Numbered from the stretch's first letter, positions 9,599-20,059 are shown. The stretch: 64,000 nucleotides of DNA from Sinorhizobium alkalisoli (GCF_008932245.1 NZ_CP034909.1:806001-870000); one strand, 5' to 3'. The notes: a model not told the origin generated them from the letters alone. Numbers and translations are program-made.

Positions 9599-11122
9599 AT
9601 GGTCGAGTCTGAAGCGCAGGGGCGTCTGCCCGGCATCCGCCCGGTTTCCGTTGTGGACATCGGCTCCAACTCCATTCGTCTGGTCATCTATGAGGGTCTG
9701 AGCCGCGCACCGGCGGTGCTGTTCAATGAAAAAGTGATGTGCGGTCTCGGCAAGGGCATCGACGCGACCGGCCGCATGGAGGAGGACAGCGTTGAACGGG
9801 CGCTGAAGGCGCTGCAACGCTTTCGCGCACTGTCGGATCAGGCGCGCGCCACCAGCATGTTCGTGCTGGCCACGGCCGCCGCCCGTGAGGCGTCGAACGG
9901 CCCCCCCTTCATCGAGAAGGCCGAAGCCATTCTCGGGCAGAAGGTACGAATCCTGACCGGAGAAGAGGAAGCCTATTTCTCCGCCATGGGCGTCCTCAGC
10001 GGATACCACGATCCCGATGGCATCGTTGGCGACCTCGGCGGTGGTTCGCTCGAGTTTGTCGATATCAGGGGCAAGGAGATCGGCAAGGGCATAACGCTAC
10101 CGCTCGGAGGCATTCGTCTGTTCGAACACTCCGGCGGCTCACTGCCGAAAGCGAGGACTTGGGTTCGCAAGTTCATGAAGGAAGCGGAGGTCCTGAAGAA
10201 GGGGGCTGCGCGCACCTTCTACGCCGTCGGCGGCACCTGGCGTGCGATCGCCAAGCTTCACATGGAAATGCGCGACTATCCGCTCCACATGATGCAGGGC
10301 TACGAGATTTCATCGGACGAGGCGATGGCGGTCCTGGCGGAGGTGATCGAGCCGAAGCTCCTCAAGCCATCGGCCTTTTCCACGATTTCCAAGAGCCGCC
10401 GCAGCCTGCTGCCCTTCGGGGCGGTGACGATGCAGGAGGCAATTTCAAACATGAAGCCCGAACGCATCTCGTTTTCCGCCCTTGGCGTGCGCGAAGGCTA
10501 TCTTTTCTCGCTGTTGTCGGAGGCGGAGCGCTCGCAGGATCCGTTGCTCACAGCCGCCGACGAGCTTGCGATATTGAGGGCTCGTTCGCCCGAACATGCG
10601 CGCGAGCTTGCCGAATGGACCGGCCGCATGGTGCCGTTCTTCGGCGTCGAGGAAACGCAGGAGGAAAGCCGCTACCGCCGGGCGGCATGCCTGCTGGCGG
10701 ATATCAGCTGGCGCGCGCATCCCGACTATCGCGGCCTTCAGGCACTCAATGTCATCGCCCACTCGGCCTTTTCCGGCATCAGCCATGCGGGCCGCGCCTA
10801 CATCGCCCTCGCGAATTACTACAGGCTCGAGGGGCTTAACGACGATGGCGCGACGGGGCCGCTCGCCCGGGTGACGACGCCGCGCCTGCTGGAGCTCGCT
10901 AAGCTGCTCGGCGGCCTGTTGCGCGTCGCCTATCTCTTCTCCGCGTCCATGCCCGGCGTTGCCCGTCACCTTACATTGCGGCCGTCGTCCCAGCCCGACA
11001 CCGACCTCGAATTCGTTGTGCCCGCCGCCTATGCGAACTTCGCGGGCGAGCGGCTGGAAGGCCGTCTGCAGCAACTGGCCAAGCTGACGGGCAAGGGGCT
11101 CGCTTTCCGGTTCGAGAGCTGA
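9599..11122 (+). CDS. ppx: exopolyphosphatase (Ppx/GppA family)
   Basis: This 507-aa enzyme removes terminal phosphates from polyphosphate and may also hydrolyse pppGpp. The actin-like ATPase fold is shown by VVDIGSNSIRLVIYE near residues 18-32 and by VGDLGGGSLEFVDI about 110 residues later. A C-terminal HD-like helical domain (residues about 320-500, with ADISWRAHPDYR) is present as in the long alphaproteobacterial form. The start is 11 bp after the ppk stop, with GGAATTAA just upstream. Together with ppk it sets polyphosphate level. The balance between exopolyphosphatase and pppGpp phosphatase activity cannot be judged from sequence. Confidence 0.92.
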   Translation: MVESEAQGRLPGIRPVSVVDIGSNSIRLVIYEGLSRAPAVLFNEKVMCGLGKGIDATGRMEEDSVERALKALQRFRALSDQARATSMFVLATAAAREASNGPPFIEKAEAILGQKVRILTGEEEAYFSAMGVLSGYHDPDGIVGDLGGGSLEFVDIRGKEIGKGITLPLGGIRLFEHSGGSLPKARTWVRKFMKEAEVLKKGAARTFYAVGGTWRAIAKLHMEMRDYPLHMMQGYEISSDEAMAVLAEVIEPKLLKPSAFSTISKSRRSLLPFGAVTMQEAISNMKPERISFSALGVREGYLFSLLSEAERSQDPLLTAADELAILRARSPEHARELAEWTGRMVPFFGVEETQEESRYRRAACLLADISWRAHPDYRGLQALNVIAHSAFSGISHAGRAYIALANYYRLEGLNDDGATGPLARVTTPRLLELAKLLGGLLRVAYLFSASMPGVARHLTLRPSSQPDTDLEFVVPAAYANFAGERLEGRLQQLAKLTGKGLAFRFES

Positions 11123-11188
11123 TCAGCGCCCGCGCGTCCCCGCGGGCCCCACGCCCGCTGCTCGGTGCGCTCCTTCCTTCGCATCTCT

Positions 11189-12271
11189 TCAGGCGCGCAA
11201 GGGTCGCTGCGGCGCGTCGAATACCTGCCCGTCTCTTCGTGAGCCGTGGCCTGTCAGCCTGCCCCTGTGAAGCGCGAGCACTCCGAGCCTTTGGCCCCGG
11301 CCCTTGATCTCGTGCTCGCCGAGATCCTCCTCGCGGATGAATTCCGGCAGACGAATGCGCCGCAGCAGGTCGGCCGAGATCAGCACCTGCCGGTCGAGCG
11401 AGCGGCACAGGCCTTCGAGGCGCGACGTCGTGTTCACCGTATCTCCGAAATAGGTGATCTTGTGCTTGTCGACGCCGATTTCGGCGGCCACGATCGTTCC
11501 GCCGTGGATCGCCGCCCGCAGGCGCGGCACCTCACCATAGTCCTTTTTCCAGCGAGCGGCGTCCGCTTCGACCTCGTCCAGGATGTCGAAGATGCAGCGG
11601 ATACAGGCGGCATCGGCCACGGCGCGGGCGAAGGGCCAACTGATGATCGCGGAATCGCCGACATAATCGTCGATCGTGCCGCGGTAGCGCAGCACCGGAT
11701 CGGCCATAGTTGCAAACAGTTTCCCCAGAAATTCCTGCGTCTTGAGATCGCCGAAGCGTTCGGCAAAGGAGGTCGAACCGACGAGATCGACGAAAAGAAA
11801 CACGCGCTCTTCCTGTATCGGCTTACGATAGTGGCCAGTCAGCAGGCTTAAGAAAACATCGCGGCCGAGAAGTTCGCGCACGCGCAGCAGGAAGATGATC
11901 GGACCCGATACAACGAGTGCGTAGATGAGCGCATTGAAGGAGGGAACCAGCGCGTCGCTCCAGTCCTGTTGCAGCACGCCGGTCAGTTTCAGCGCCATGC
12001 CCGCCGCGGCAAAGCCGAAATTCTCTATTGTGAAATAGACGGCGACCGACGATAGCAAAAAGCCGGGAGTCGGAAGACTGTGGATTTTTCTGTAGAGACG
12101 CCGGAAAATGATGCGCCGTTCAAAGGCCAGCACCGGCATGCATATGAAAACGGCATAGGTTGCGCCGATGAGCGCGCCATCTCCATAGACGACCCAGGCG
12201 TAGGCCACGCCACTGCCCGCGACGACCAGCAACGCCAGGATGAATTCGAGCGTGGAAAACCTCCAGCGCAT
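11189..12271 (-). CDS. membrane-bound class III adenylate/guanylate cyclase
   Basis: This 360-aa protein has about four N-terminal membrane helices (for example FILALLVVAGSGVAYAWVV and ALIYALVVSGPIIFLLRV) and a C-terminal class III cyclase domain from about residue 150. The domain shows the first metal aspartate in FLFVDLVGSTSFAE, the second in DYVGDSAII, and ITYFGDTVNTTSRLEGL with the transition-state Asn and Arg. It should convert ATP to cAMP at the membrane. Rhizobia encode many such cyclases and the signal sensed is unknown. The last 25 residues are basic and poorly conserved in appearance. It is convergent with ppx and stands alone. Confidence 0.85.
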   Translation of the reverse strand: MRWRFSTLEFILALLVVAGSGVAYAWVVYGDGALIGATYAVFICMPVLAFERRIIFRRLYRKIHSLPTPGFLLSSVAVYFTIENFGFAAAGMALKLTGVLQQDWSDALVPSFNALIYALVVSGPIIFLLRVRELLGRDVFLSLLTGHYRKPIQEERVFLFVDLVGSTSFAERFGDLKTQEFLGKLFATMADPVLRYRGTIDDYVGDSAIISWPFARAVADAACIRCIFDILDEVEADAARWKKDYGEVPRLRAAIHGGTIVAAEIGVDKHKITYFGDTVNTTSRLEGLCRSLDRQVLISADLLRRIRLPEFIREEDLGEHEIKGRGQRLGVLALHRGRLTGHGSRRDGQVFDAPQRPLRA

Positions 12272-12516
12272 GCGTAAGGGCCTCGCAATCGGAGAACGCA
12301 GAACAGTCCGGCTCGTCCGAACCTATCCGATCCTCTGCGCTTTACCAGGATCCGTTGATCGATTCCCGTTGGCTATAGCATTTCGTAGTCAGGTGGAATC
12401 ACCCGGTGTCGCACAAATGCCGCAAAAACAAACAGATAGAGCGGCAGCGACATTTATGTGAGCGCATTCCGCTCTAAAATCGGATTCGGGCGGAAAGTTG
12501 TTGTCCGGGCACGCTT

Positions 12517-13668
12517 TCAATCGCCGATCGTCATCGCCTCGATCTTCTTGTCGACGAAACGCAAGGCAACCTCGCCATTGATGAGCTTCAGCGCCATGTC
12601 GCCGAAAAGCTCGCGGCGCCAGCCCTTGAGGGCGGCGACATCGGCCTTCTCGCCGTCTGCGGCGATCCGGTCCAGGTCTTCGCTGTTCGCGATGATCTTG
12701 GCCGCAACGCCTTCCTTCTCGGAAATGAGCTTCAGCAGCACCTTCAGCATCTCGCCTGCCGCGCCCGCGCCCTCCGGCGCATGATTCTGTCGCGGCAGCC
12801 GAGGCAGTTCGGCCTTGGGAATCGCAAGTGCCTCGTTCACCGCCGCGACGACGGCGGCGCCGGCGCTGGAGCGTTCCCAGCCCTTTGGGACGGTCCGGAG
12901 CCGGCCGAGCGCCTCCGCGTCTTTCGGCTGCTGCTGGGCGACTTCGTAAATCGCGTCGTCCTTCAAAATCCGGCCGCGCGGCACGTTGCGCGTGCGTGCC
13001 TCGCGTTCGCGCCAGGCGGCCACCCTCTGCAGCACCGCAAGCTCGATCGGCTTTCTCACACGCATCTTCAGGCGCTGCCAGGCGTCGTCCGGATGCAGGT
13101 CGTAGGTCCCGCGGTTTTCGAGGATAGCCATTTCCTCTGCCAGCCAGGCGGAGCGCCCTTCACGCTCCAGCTCCTTCTTCAGGTACTGGTAGATGTCTCG
13201 GAGATGGGTGACGTCGGCCAGCGCATATTCGAGTTGCTTGTCCGTCAGCGGTCTGCGGCTCCAGTCGGTGAAACGCGAGGATTTGTCTATCTGTTCGTTC
13301 TTGATACGGTTGACGAGCTGATCGTAGGAGACGCTATCGCCGAAGCCGCACACCATGGCGGCCACCTGGGTGTCGAACAGGGGATGCGGGATGAGGTCGC
13401 CGAGATGATGGATGATTTCGATGTCCTGACGCGCGGCATGGAAGACCTTGACGACGTCTGGATTGGCCATCAGCGCGAAGAAGGGCGCGAGATCGATCCC
13501 CGGCGCCATCGGGTCGACGATGACCGCCATCTCGGGGTTGGCCATCTGGATCAGGCAGAGTTCCGGCCAGAAGGTGGTTTCACGCAGGAACTCGGTGTCG
13601 ATTGTAATATAGCTCGAGCGGGCCAGCGCTTGGCAGGCGGCCTCCAAATCTGCGGTTGTTTGTATCAT
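12517..13668 (-). CDS. rnd: ribonuclease D
   Basis: RNase D is a 3'-5' exoribonuclease that trims tRNA precursors. The 383-aa protein has a DEDDy exonuclease domain with ITIDTEFLRE (first Asp and Glu), KVFHAARQDIEIIH (third Asp) and YALADVTHLRDIY (Tyr-x3-Asp). An HRDC domain follows at about residues 210-290. The ATG at 13668 gives MIQTTADLEAAC, matching the family start; the 46 codons upstream in frame are rejected. It lies downstream of the multicopper oxidase on the same strand, separated by 80 bp, but not obviously related in function. Confidence 0.94.
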   Translation of the reverse strand: MIQTTADLEAACQALARSSYITIDTEFLRETTFWPELCLIQMANPEMAVIVDPMAPGIDLAPFFALMANPDVVKVFHAARQDIEIIHHLGDLIPHPLFDTQVAAMVCGFGDSVSYDQLVNRIKNEQIDKSSRFTDWSRRPLTDKQLEYALADVTHLRDIYQYLKKELEREGRSAWLAEEMAILENRGTYDLHPDDAWQRLKMRVRKPIELAVLQRVAAWREREARTRNVPRGRILKDDAIYEVAQQQPKDAEALGRLRTVPKGWERSSAGAAVVAAVNEALAIPKAELPRLPRQNHAPEGAGAAGEMLKVLLKLISEKEGVAAKIIANSEDLDRIAADGEKADVAALKGWRRELFGDMALKLINGEVALRFVDKKIEAMTIGD

Positions 13669-13748
13669 CGGAATTTTATTCACTGTGGCGAAAATGAGGC
13701 TTGTGCACCCCGTGTATCGTTTCGTAGCACCTGTCACAATCGAAAATG

Positions 13749-15149
13749 TCAGACGACCTTGAAATAACCGGTCATGCCGGTCTTTTGATGTTCGATGATA
13801 TGGCAATGGATAACCCAGGCGCCGGCATTGTCGGCAACCAGTGCTAATTCCGCCCGCTCATCGGGCAGAAGCAGAATCGTATCCGTTGGCGGCGGCAGGA
13901 CACGCCGTTTGTTGGAGCGCAGGATACGAAAGCTGAGGCCGTGCAGATGGATCGGATGCGCATGCGGTGTGCGGTTCGCGATTTCGAGCACATAGCTTTC
14001 GCCGAGCTTCAATTCCTCGATCGGGGCGATCGGGTCCGGCGTATCTCCGGACCACGGCACCTTGTTGAGCGCCCAGAAAGTGTAGCCGAGGGAACCGCAG
14101 ATCGAAGGCATGGACTTGTGCTCGGCCGTCGCCGTCAGGTCGATCGGGATGCGCTTTGCCGTCGAAAGGTCCGCTTCGGCGATCGTATTGGCGGGGAGGG
14201 GCGTGACGTCGCCGAGGTCGCGTTTCAACGAAGCGCCAACCGAGCGGAAGCCGGCGATCGTCCAAGGCTGCGAGCCGCGGAAATTGCCGAGCGTGACCTC
14301 GGCGCCCTCGCTTTCTGGCATGCGCAGGACGAGGTCCAGGCGTTGCCCGGGGCCGAGATCGTAGCGTTGGAGCAGGAACGGGCGCTCGACGGAGTTGCCG
14401 TCGAGCGCGATGACTTTTGCATTGGCGCCTTCAAGGCCGAGGGTGTAGATGCGCGTGACGTCGGTTGCGGCGATGCGCACCCGAACGAGGCCGCCGGCGG
14501 GCGCGTCGTAGATGGGTTCGCGCTGCCAATTGGCCGTCCGGACCGTGCCGTATGTCCCACCGCGAGCGGCGTCGCGCGGCTTGAAGGGAGCGATGAACTT
14601 TCCGCCGGCGCCAAGCCGCCAGTCGCGGAGATTGAGGACGATTTCCCCGTCGAATTCGGGGTCTTCGGGATTCTCGACGACGAGCACGCCGGTCAGCCCC
14701 CGGCCCATCTGCGTCAGCGTATTGCAATGGGGGTGATACCAAAAGGTGCCGGCGTCCGGCGGCGTGAAGACGTAGTCGAAGTGGTCGTCCGGATAGACAT
14801 AGGGCTGCGTCAGTTCCGGCACGCCGTCCATCGCATTGGCAATGCGCAAGCCATGCCAGTGGACGGTCGTCGGTTCGTCGAGCCTGTTGACGAGCCTCGC
14901 CGCGAAGGTCTCGCCCTTGCGCATCCGCAAGGTCGGCGGCATGCCTGAATGGGGCGCTTGGCCGAGCGCATAGGTCATGACGGGACTGGTGCCCTCGGCC
15001 GCGATCTGCGTCTCTGCCGTTTGCGCGGTCAGCATCTGCCGTTCGGGTGCAGCCCCGGCCCGTGCCGAGAGCCCTGCGCCGAGCGCAAAGGCGCCTCCGA
15101 TCGCGGCCGAGCCGTGAAGAAAGGAGCGGCGGCTGAGCATCGGCGTCAT
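13749..15149 (-). CDS. Tat-exported multicopper oxidase
   Basis: This 466-aa protein begins with a twin-arginine signal (SRRSFLHG followed by an alanine-rich hydrophobic stretch ending near SARAGAAPE) and so should fold in the cytoplasm and be exported to the periplasm. All four copper-binding blocks are visible: HWHGLRI, WYHPHCNT, HPIHLHGLSF and HCHIIEHQKTGM. The last includes the type 1 Cys-His ligand set with an axial Met. Enzymes of this group (CueO/CopA/bilirubin-oxidase-like) oxidise Cu(I), metals or phenols using oxygen. No methionine-rich CueO insert is seen, so a laccase-like or copper-tolerance role is equally possible. The start may also be the ATG at 15140. Confidence 0.88.
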   Translation of the reverse strand: MTPMLSRRSFLHGSAAIGGAFALGAGLSARAGAAPERQMLTAQTAETQIAAEGTSPVMTYALGQAPHSGMPPTLRMRKGETFAARLVNRLDEPTTVHWHGLRIANAMDGVPELTQPYVYPDDHFDYVFTPPDAGTFWYHPHCNTLTQMGRGLTGVLVVENPEDPEFDGEIVLNLRDWRLGAGGKFIAPFKPRDAARGGTYGTVRTANWQREPIYDAPAGGLVRVRIAATDVTRIYTLGLEGANAKVIALDGNSVERPFLLQRYDLGPGQRLDLVLRMPESEGAEVTLGNFRGSQPWTIAGFRSVGASLKRDLGDVTPLPANTIAEADLSTAKRIPIDLTATAEHKSMPSICGSLGYTFWALNKVPWSGDTPDPIAPIEELKLGESYVLEIANRTPHAHPIHLHGLSFRILRSNKRRVLPPPTDTILLLPDERAELALVADNAGAWVIHCHIIEHQKTGMTGYFKVV

Positions 15150-15265
15150 GGTTTTCTAGATCCCGGATTCTGGACGGGAGGTCGCCTCCCTCACTACTCG
15201 ATCGCTTCTAAAGCTGATTTTTACTTTCAGCAATTCGCAGCATTTGCACATCTTGACGCAGGCGA

Positions 15266-16501
15266 TCACCGATCGCGTTTCGAGTTGCCGCCGACCAGCT
15301 TGTTGAAGAAGGAGGAAGTGCGTAGCAGGTTGCGAAACGGCATCGACCGTTCCTCCGCCGGGACCGGGGCGCGGGCCGTCATGCGTCGGATCGTATAGAG
15401 CATGAAGAGGGCGAGGATGCCGGCCGTATAGATAAAGAGTGCCTGGGGCCCGAAAAGATCGAGCAGGAAGGACGCGAAGAGCGGCCCGATGATGGCGCCG
15501 AGCGACCAGAAGAAGAGCATGCCGGCGGAAACGAGCGCATGCTGACCTTCTGCCGCGTGGTCGTTCGCATGGGCCGAACAGAGCGAGTAAAGCGGCATGG
15601 CGAAGGCGCCGAAGGCGAAGATGCCGGCAAAATTCAGCCACTCGTCGCTGCCGGCGCCGAAGGCGAGGAATAGCCCCGCCAACAGGGAGCCGAACGTGGC
15701 GATCAGGATGATCAGACGCCGGTCGAACTGGTCGGAATAGTGCCCGAGCGGATATTGCAATACGACGCCGCCGATGATTCCGGCGCTCATGAACGTGGCG
15801 ATTGCCGTCACGGAAAGGCCGATCCCCTGCGCATAGATCGGCCCGAGCGAGCGGAAGGCGGCATTGGTGAGCCCGACCACGATGCACCCGATCGTGGCGA
15901 GCGGCGAGATGTTCCAGAGCGCCTTGACGTCGAAACGGATAGCTTCTGGCGCGATTGGACTGGAGCGATCGGCAAAAGAGATCGGCACCAGCGAAAGCGT
16001 CAGCGCCATGGAAATGATGGCGAAGAGCTCGAAACCGCCGATTCCGACGGCCGGTATCAGGTATTGCGCAGCGGTAACCGAACCGAGGTCGACGACACGA
16101 TAGATCGACAGCGTACGCGCTCGGTTGGCATTGGTGACGCTGGCATTGAGCCAGCTTTCGACCGTCGCAAAGAGACTTGCGAAGCATATGCCGGCGACGA
16201 GCCGCATCAGGAACCAGAACCCCGGCTCGACGACGAGCACCATCGCGATCGCTGCGGCCGAGGCGATCGCCGCCATGGCGGAGAATGTGCGGATATGGCC
16301 GATCGAACGCAGGATGCGGGTTACGTAGACGCAGCCGATCGCGAAACCGACATTGTAGCCTGCGCCGATCACGCCGATGAGCGAGGTCGAAAACCCTTCT
16401 TCCAGTGCCCGAAGCGAAATGAAAGTGCCCTGCAGCCCGTTGCCGCCGATGAGGATGCCGGCGGTGGCGAGGAGGGGGATGAGCGGACGGATATTTGACA
16501 T
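15266..16501 (-). CDS. MFS transporter (YcaD-like)
   Basis: This 411-aa protein has twelve hydrophobic segments. It begins RPLIPLLATAGILIGGNGLQGT, with LIGVIGAGYNVGFAIGCVYVTRIL and a conserved arginine-rich loop after the second helix, and ends with a short charged tail. The family of small-molecule MFS proteins resembling YcaD has unknown substrates. The start at 16501 (MSNIRPL) is preferred; an in-frame ATG at 16510 is an alternative. The gene is divergent from aspS. No linked gene suggests a substrate. Confidence 0.8.
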   Translation of the reverse strand: MSNIRPLIPLLATAGILIGGNGLQGTFISLRALEEGFSTSLIGVIGAGYNVGFAIGCVYVTRILRSIGHIRTFSAMAAIASAAAIAMVLVVEPGFWFLMRLVAGICFASLFATVESWLNASVTNANRARTLSIYRVVDLGSVTAAQYLIPAVGIGGFELFAIISMALTLSLVPISFADRSSPIAPEAIRFDVKALWNISPLATIGCIVVGLTNAAFRSLGPIYAQGIGLSVTAIATFMSAGIIGGVVLQYPLGHYSDQFDRRLIILIATFGSLLAGLFLAFGAGSDEWLNFAGIFAFGAFAMPLYSLCSAHANDHAAEGQHALVSAGMLFFWSLGAIIGPLFASFLLDLFGPQALFIYTAGILALFMLYTIRRMTARAPVPAEERSMPFRNLLRTSSFFNKLVGGNSKRDR

Positions 16502-16684
16502 GGGTCGCATCCGGACCTGCAGTCGCGGCTTGAGAGGACGGGAGAGGCTCGGTCTATCTAGCGGTAGCAGGCGCTCGGGGACAGTAGCGATTTGTAGCCT
16601 CCCATCCGCTTTGTGTCGGTTCAGGCAGAATCGCGGCGGGAGGGGCACTCGCCGAGCCGATCTTGCCGGGATGGCGTCGCGGCC

Positions 16685-16713
16685 TTGACAAAAGCGGCGC
16701 ATCATGCGCTTTT
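16685..16713 (+). promoter_or_regulatory. possible aspS promoter region with short hairpin
   Basis: TTGACA at 16685-16690 (CTTGAC from 16684) is a perfect -35 element. The -10 hexamer 17 bp later is poor. The same stretch holds the inverted repeat AAAAGCG (16690-16696) / CGCTTTT (16707-16713). It lies about 80 bp before aspS in the 291-bp aspS/MFS divergent region; nothing else stands out in that gap. Confidence 0.3.
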
Positions 16714-16792
16714 CCGCCCGATTTCGACCAGTGCCGCCGCGCGCCGCCTTTGCGAGCCTCACGCGGTCCTCTGCAATTTCCAGGACTAGACG

Positions 16793-18580
16793 ATGCACCG
16801 TTACCGCAGCCACACCTGTGCCGCCCTCCGCAAGTCGGATGTCGGCTCCACCGTTCGCCTCTCCGGCTGGGTTCACCGCGTCCGCGACCATGGCGGCGTG
16901 CTCTTCATCGATCTGCGCGACCATTATGGCGTGACCCAGGTCGTCGCCGATCCCGATTCCCCGGCCTTCAAGATGGCGGAGACGGTGCGCGGCGAATGGG
17001 TGATCCGCGTCGATGGCACGGTCAAGGCCCGCACCGAGGATACGATCAACAGGAACATGCCGACCGGCGAGATCGAGCTCTATGCCGGCGAGATAGAGGT
17101 GTTGTCGGCCGCCAAGGAATTGCCGCTGCCGGTATTCGGCGAGCCGGATTATCCGGAAGACGTGCGCCTTAGGTACCGCTTTCTCGATCTGCGTCGCGAA
17201 ACGCTGCACAAGAACATCGTCAAGCGCACCGAGATCATCGGTGCCATGCGCCGGCGCATGAACGAGATCGGCTTTACCGAATACACGACACCGATCCTGA
17301 CCGCTTCCTCGCCTGAGGGCGCGCGCGACTTCCTGGTGCCGAGCCGTCTTCACCCCGGCAGCTTCTACGCGCTGCCGCAGGCGCCGCAGCAGTACAAGCA
17401 GCTACTGATGGTCGCCGGCTTCGACCGCTACTTCCAGATCGCCCCCTGTTTCCGCGATGAGGATCCGCGCGCCGACCGCCTGCCCGGCGAATTCTACCAA
17501 CTCGACCTGGAGATGAGCTTCGTCGAGCAGGAGGACGTCTGGGACACGATGGAGCCGATGATCCGCTCGATCTTCGCGGATTTCGCAGGCGGCAAGCCGG
17601 TCACGGAGAAGTTCCCGCGCATCCCCTATGACACGGCGATCCGTAAATACGGCTCCGACAAGCCGGATCTCCGCAACCCGATCGAAATGCAGGAGGTCAC
17701 CGAACACTTCGCCGGCTCCGGCTTCAAGGTCTTCGCCAATATGATCGCCTCCAACCCGAAGGTGGAGATCTGGGCCATTCCGGCAAAGACCGGCGGCAGC
17801 CGCGCCTTCTGCGACCGCATGAACGGCTGGGCGCAGAGCCAGGGCCAGCCAGGCCTCGGCTACATCTTCTGGCGCAAGGAAGGGGAGAAGCTGGAAGGCG
17901 CCGGCCCGCTTGCCAAGAATATCGGCGAGGAGCGCACGGACGCGATCCGCACGCAACTCGGGCTTGAGGATGGGGACGCGTGCTTCTTCGTCGCCGGTGA
18001 ACCCGCCAAGTTCTACAAGTTCGCCGGAGAAGCCCGCAGCCGCGCCGGCGAGGAACTGAACCTCGTCGACCGCGACCGCTTCGAACTGTGCTGGATCGTC
18101 GACTTCCCGTTCTATGAATGGAACGAAGACGAAAAGCGCGTCGACTTCGCCCACAATCCTTTCTCTATGCCGCAGGGCGGCCTCGAGGCACTCTCTGGCG
18201 ACGACCTGCTCTCGATCAAGGCGTTCCAGTACGACATGGTCTGCAACGGCTTTGAAATCGCGTCGGGCTCGATCCGTAACCAGTCGCCGGAGCTCATGGT
18301 CAAGGCTTTCGAAAACGTCGGCCTCAGTCAGGCGGATGTCGAAGAGCAGTTCGGCGGCCTCTACCGCGCCTTCCAGTACGGCGCGCCTCCGCATGGCGGC
18401 ATGGCGTTTGGCATCGACCGCATCGTCATGCTGCTGGTCGGCGCCAAGAACCTGCGCGAAATCTCCCTCTTCCCGATGAACCAGCAGGCGGTCGACCTTC
18501 TCATGGGCGCGCCGTCGCCGGCGACGCCCGCGCAATTGCGTGAACTGGCGATCCGGCCGATCCCGCAGAAGAAGGACTGA
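16793..18580 (+). CDS. aspS: aspartyl-tRNA synthetase
   Basis: AspRS charges tRNA-Asp with aspartate. The 595-aa protein has the N-terminal OB-fold anticodon-binding domain ([21 protein letters not shown]), class II motif 2 ([19 protein letters not shown]) and motif 3 ([17 protein letters not shown]), and the bacterial-type GAD insert between motifs 2 and 3. Length is normal. Alphaproteobacterial enzymes of this type are often non-discriminating and also charge tRNA-Asn; the sequence alone does not settle that here. The gene stands alone and ends in a strong bidirectional terminator. Confidence 0.97.
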   Translation: MHRYRSHTCAALRKSDVGSTVRLSGWVHRVRDHGGVLFIDLRDHYGVTQVVADPDSPAFKMAETVRGEWVIRVDGTVKARTEDTINRNMPTGEIELYAGEIEVLSAAKELPLPVFGEPDYPEDVRLRYRFLDLRRETLHKNIVKRTEIIGAMRRRMNEIGFTEYTTPILTASSPEGARDFLVPSRLHPGSFYALPQAPQQYKQLLMVAGFDRYFQIAPCFRDEDPRADRLPGEFYQLDLEMSFVEQEDVWDTMEPMIRSIFADFAGGKPVTEKFPRIPYDTAIRKYGSDKPDLRNPIEMQEVTEHFAGSGFKVFANMIASNPKVEIWAIPAKTGGSRAFCDRMNGWAQSQGQPGLGYIFWRKEGEKLEGAGPLAKNIGEERTDAIRTQLGLEDGDACFFVAGEPAKFYKFAGEARSRAGEELNLVDRDRFELCWIVDFPFYEWNEDEKRVDFAHNPFSMPQGGLEALSGDDLLSIKAFQYDMVCNGFEIASGSIRNQSPELMVKAFENVGLSQADVEEQFGGLYRAFQYGAPPHGGMAFGIDRIVMLLVGAKNLREISLFPMNQQAVDLLMGAPSPATPAQLRELAIRPIPQKKD

Positions 18581-18603
18581 GTTCCTTCCTTTAAAACAAA
18601 AAG

Positions 18604-18630
18604 GCCCGGCGATCGCCTCGCCGGGCTTTT
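18604..18630. terminator. bidirectional rho-independent terminator
   Basis: GCCCGGCGA (18604-18612) and TCGCCGGGC (18618-18626) form a perfect 9-bp stem with a 5-nt loop, followed by TTTT on the plus strand and preceded by an A-rich run that supplies a T-tract on the minus strand. It separates convergent aspS and the solute-binding protein gene. Confidence 0.85.
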
Positions 18631-18649
18631 CTTCGCGGCGCGCGCGTTC

Positions 18650-19975
18650 TCAGATATTGGCGAGCAACTCGTTGATGCGCGATTCCATGTCTGCCAGGGC
18701 CGCGTCGATTTCCTTCTGTCCGGTGATCGCTGCATTCATCTCCTGGCCGATGATGTCTTGAATGGCGAACTGGCGTTGCACGGTCGAGGGGAGCGGCGTG
18801 CCGAGCGTTGCGACGGCCGCGATCGTGTCGCGATGCGGCAGCGCCTTGAACTCCTCCGATTCCAGCACCGCCTTCACAGCCGGAAGATGGCCGGTGCGCG
18901 ACCACTCGAAATCGTTGTCGTTGAAGAACTTCAGGAATTTGCCGATCGCCGCTTCTTCCTCTGGTGTGCGCTGCTTCTGCGAGACGGCCCAGCTGTGCCC
19001 GTCCGCATATTGCGCCTTTGTGCCGGGGAAGAGCTGCGGATAGGGATAGACGGCGTAGCCGCCTGCATTGAGCGCCGTTCCTGATGTTTCCGATGAGGCG
19101 GTGTAGTCGCCGATCACCCATGTGCCGTTCAAATGAACGCCGCCTTCGCCTGCGAGGAAGGCGTTGATGCCGGCGGCGTAATCCATGTCCTTCGTCGTGT
19201 AATCGTTGTCGTAGATCGCTTTGTACATTTCGAGCACGCGTCTTGCTTCCGGCGTATTGAGCTTCACCTGCTCGGGGTCGGCGAAGAAGTCGGAATCCTG
19301 CTGGAAGAGATAGGTGTAGAGGTTGCGCGTATAGAGTGCCACCTCATTGGCGAGGTTCTGAACGAAATAGGGTTTGCCGGTTTTCTCCTTGAACTGCTTG
19401 GCCTGTGCCATAAGCTCGTCGACGCTGGTCGGCAACTTCGGCGTGCCATCGGCATTGACGAGCCCGGCCTTCTTGAAGAGGTCCATGTTGATGTGGAACA
19501 GCATGGTCCAGTTGTCGATCGGCAGGCCATAGATACTACCGTCCTTGGTGACGCCGCTGAGGCTTGCTTCGGTGAAGTCGGAGGGCGCGATGCCGACTGA
19601 TTTGAGGAGATCATCGAGCGGCATCAAGAGCCCCCTCGACTGGTAGTCTCCGAGTACGGAATGGTGGATGGTGACGATGTCCGGCGGATCGCCGGCCGCA
19701 AACTGCGCCGTCAGCTGGTCGTAACCCGGCCATTCGACCGTGGACACGCTTACGTGCACGTCCGGATTGTCGGCATTGAACTTGTTGATCAGCGACGTGA
19801 TGATGCCGCATTCTCCGACGGCCTTGCTGACGTCGGTGTTGGTGCCGAACTCCGCGTCGCAGGCGCCGAAAAAGCGTTGCACGGTGAGCTCCGTTGCCGC
19901 AAGGGTAGGCGTCGCCGTTGCCAAGGCAAACGCAGAGGCGGCTGCCAGCATGTATTTGCGCAGGGTAAGCGTCAT
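18650..19975 (-). CDS. ABC sugar transporter, periplasmic solute-binding protein
   Basis: This 441-aa family 1 extracellular solute-binding protein begins with a Sec signal (KYMLAAASAFALATATPTLA, cleavage before or at ATELTV). It has the fold signatures of sugar binders: FNADNPDVHVSVSTVEWPGY, GDPPDIVTIHHSVLGDY and a C-terminal MESRINELLANI. It captures the substrate in the periplasm for the two permeases just upstream. The ATG at 19975 is preferred because GAGGAGG then lies about 8 nt away; the ATG at 19981 abuts it. It is the last gene of the arabinosidase/ABC locus, 84 bp after the permease, ending in the shared terminator. An arabinose- or arabinoside-type substrate is inferred from the linked GH51 enzyme. 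Confidence 0.88.
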   Translation of the reverse strand: MTLTLRKYMLAAASAFALATATPTLAATELTVQRFFGACDAEFGTNTDVSKAVGECGIITSLINKFNADNPDVHVSVSTVEWPGYDQLTAQFAAGDPPDIVTIHHSVLGDYQSRGLLMPLDDLLKSVGIAPSDFTEASLSGVTKDGSIYGLPIDNWTMLFHINMDLFKKAGLVNADGTPKLPTSVDELMAQAKQFKEKTGKPYFVQNLANEVALYTRNLYTYLFQQDSDFFADPEQVKLNTPEARRVLEMYKAIYDNDYTTKDMDYAAGINAFLAGEGGVHLNGTWVIGDYTASSETSGTALNAGGYAVYPYPQLFPGTKAQYADGHSWAVSQKQRTPEEEAAIGKFLKFFNDNDFEWSRTGHLPAVKAVLESEEFKALPHRDTIAAVATLGTPLPSTVQRQFAIQDIIGQEMNAAITGQKEIDAALADMESRINELLANI

Positions 19976-20059
19976 TTCCATCTCCTCCTCATCGGGTCGT
20001 CGACCCTTGCTGACTCTCCTCCCGAGAGCCGATTGCCAACGTTCATCGATGGGCTGCCT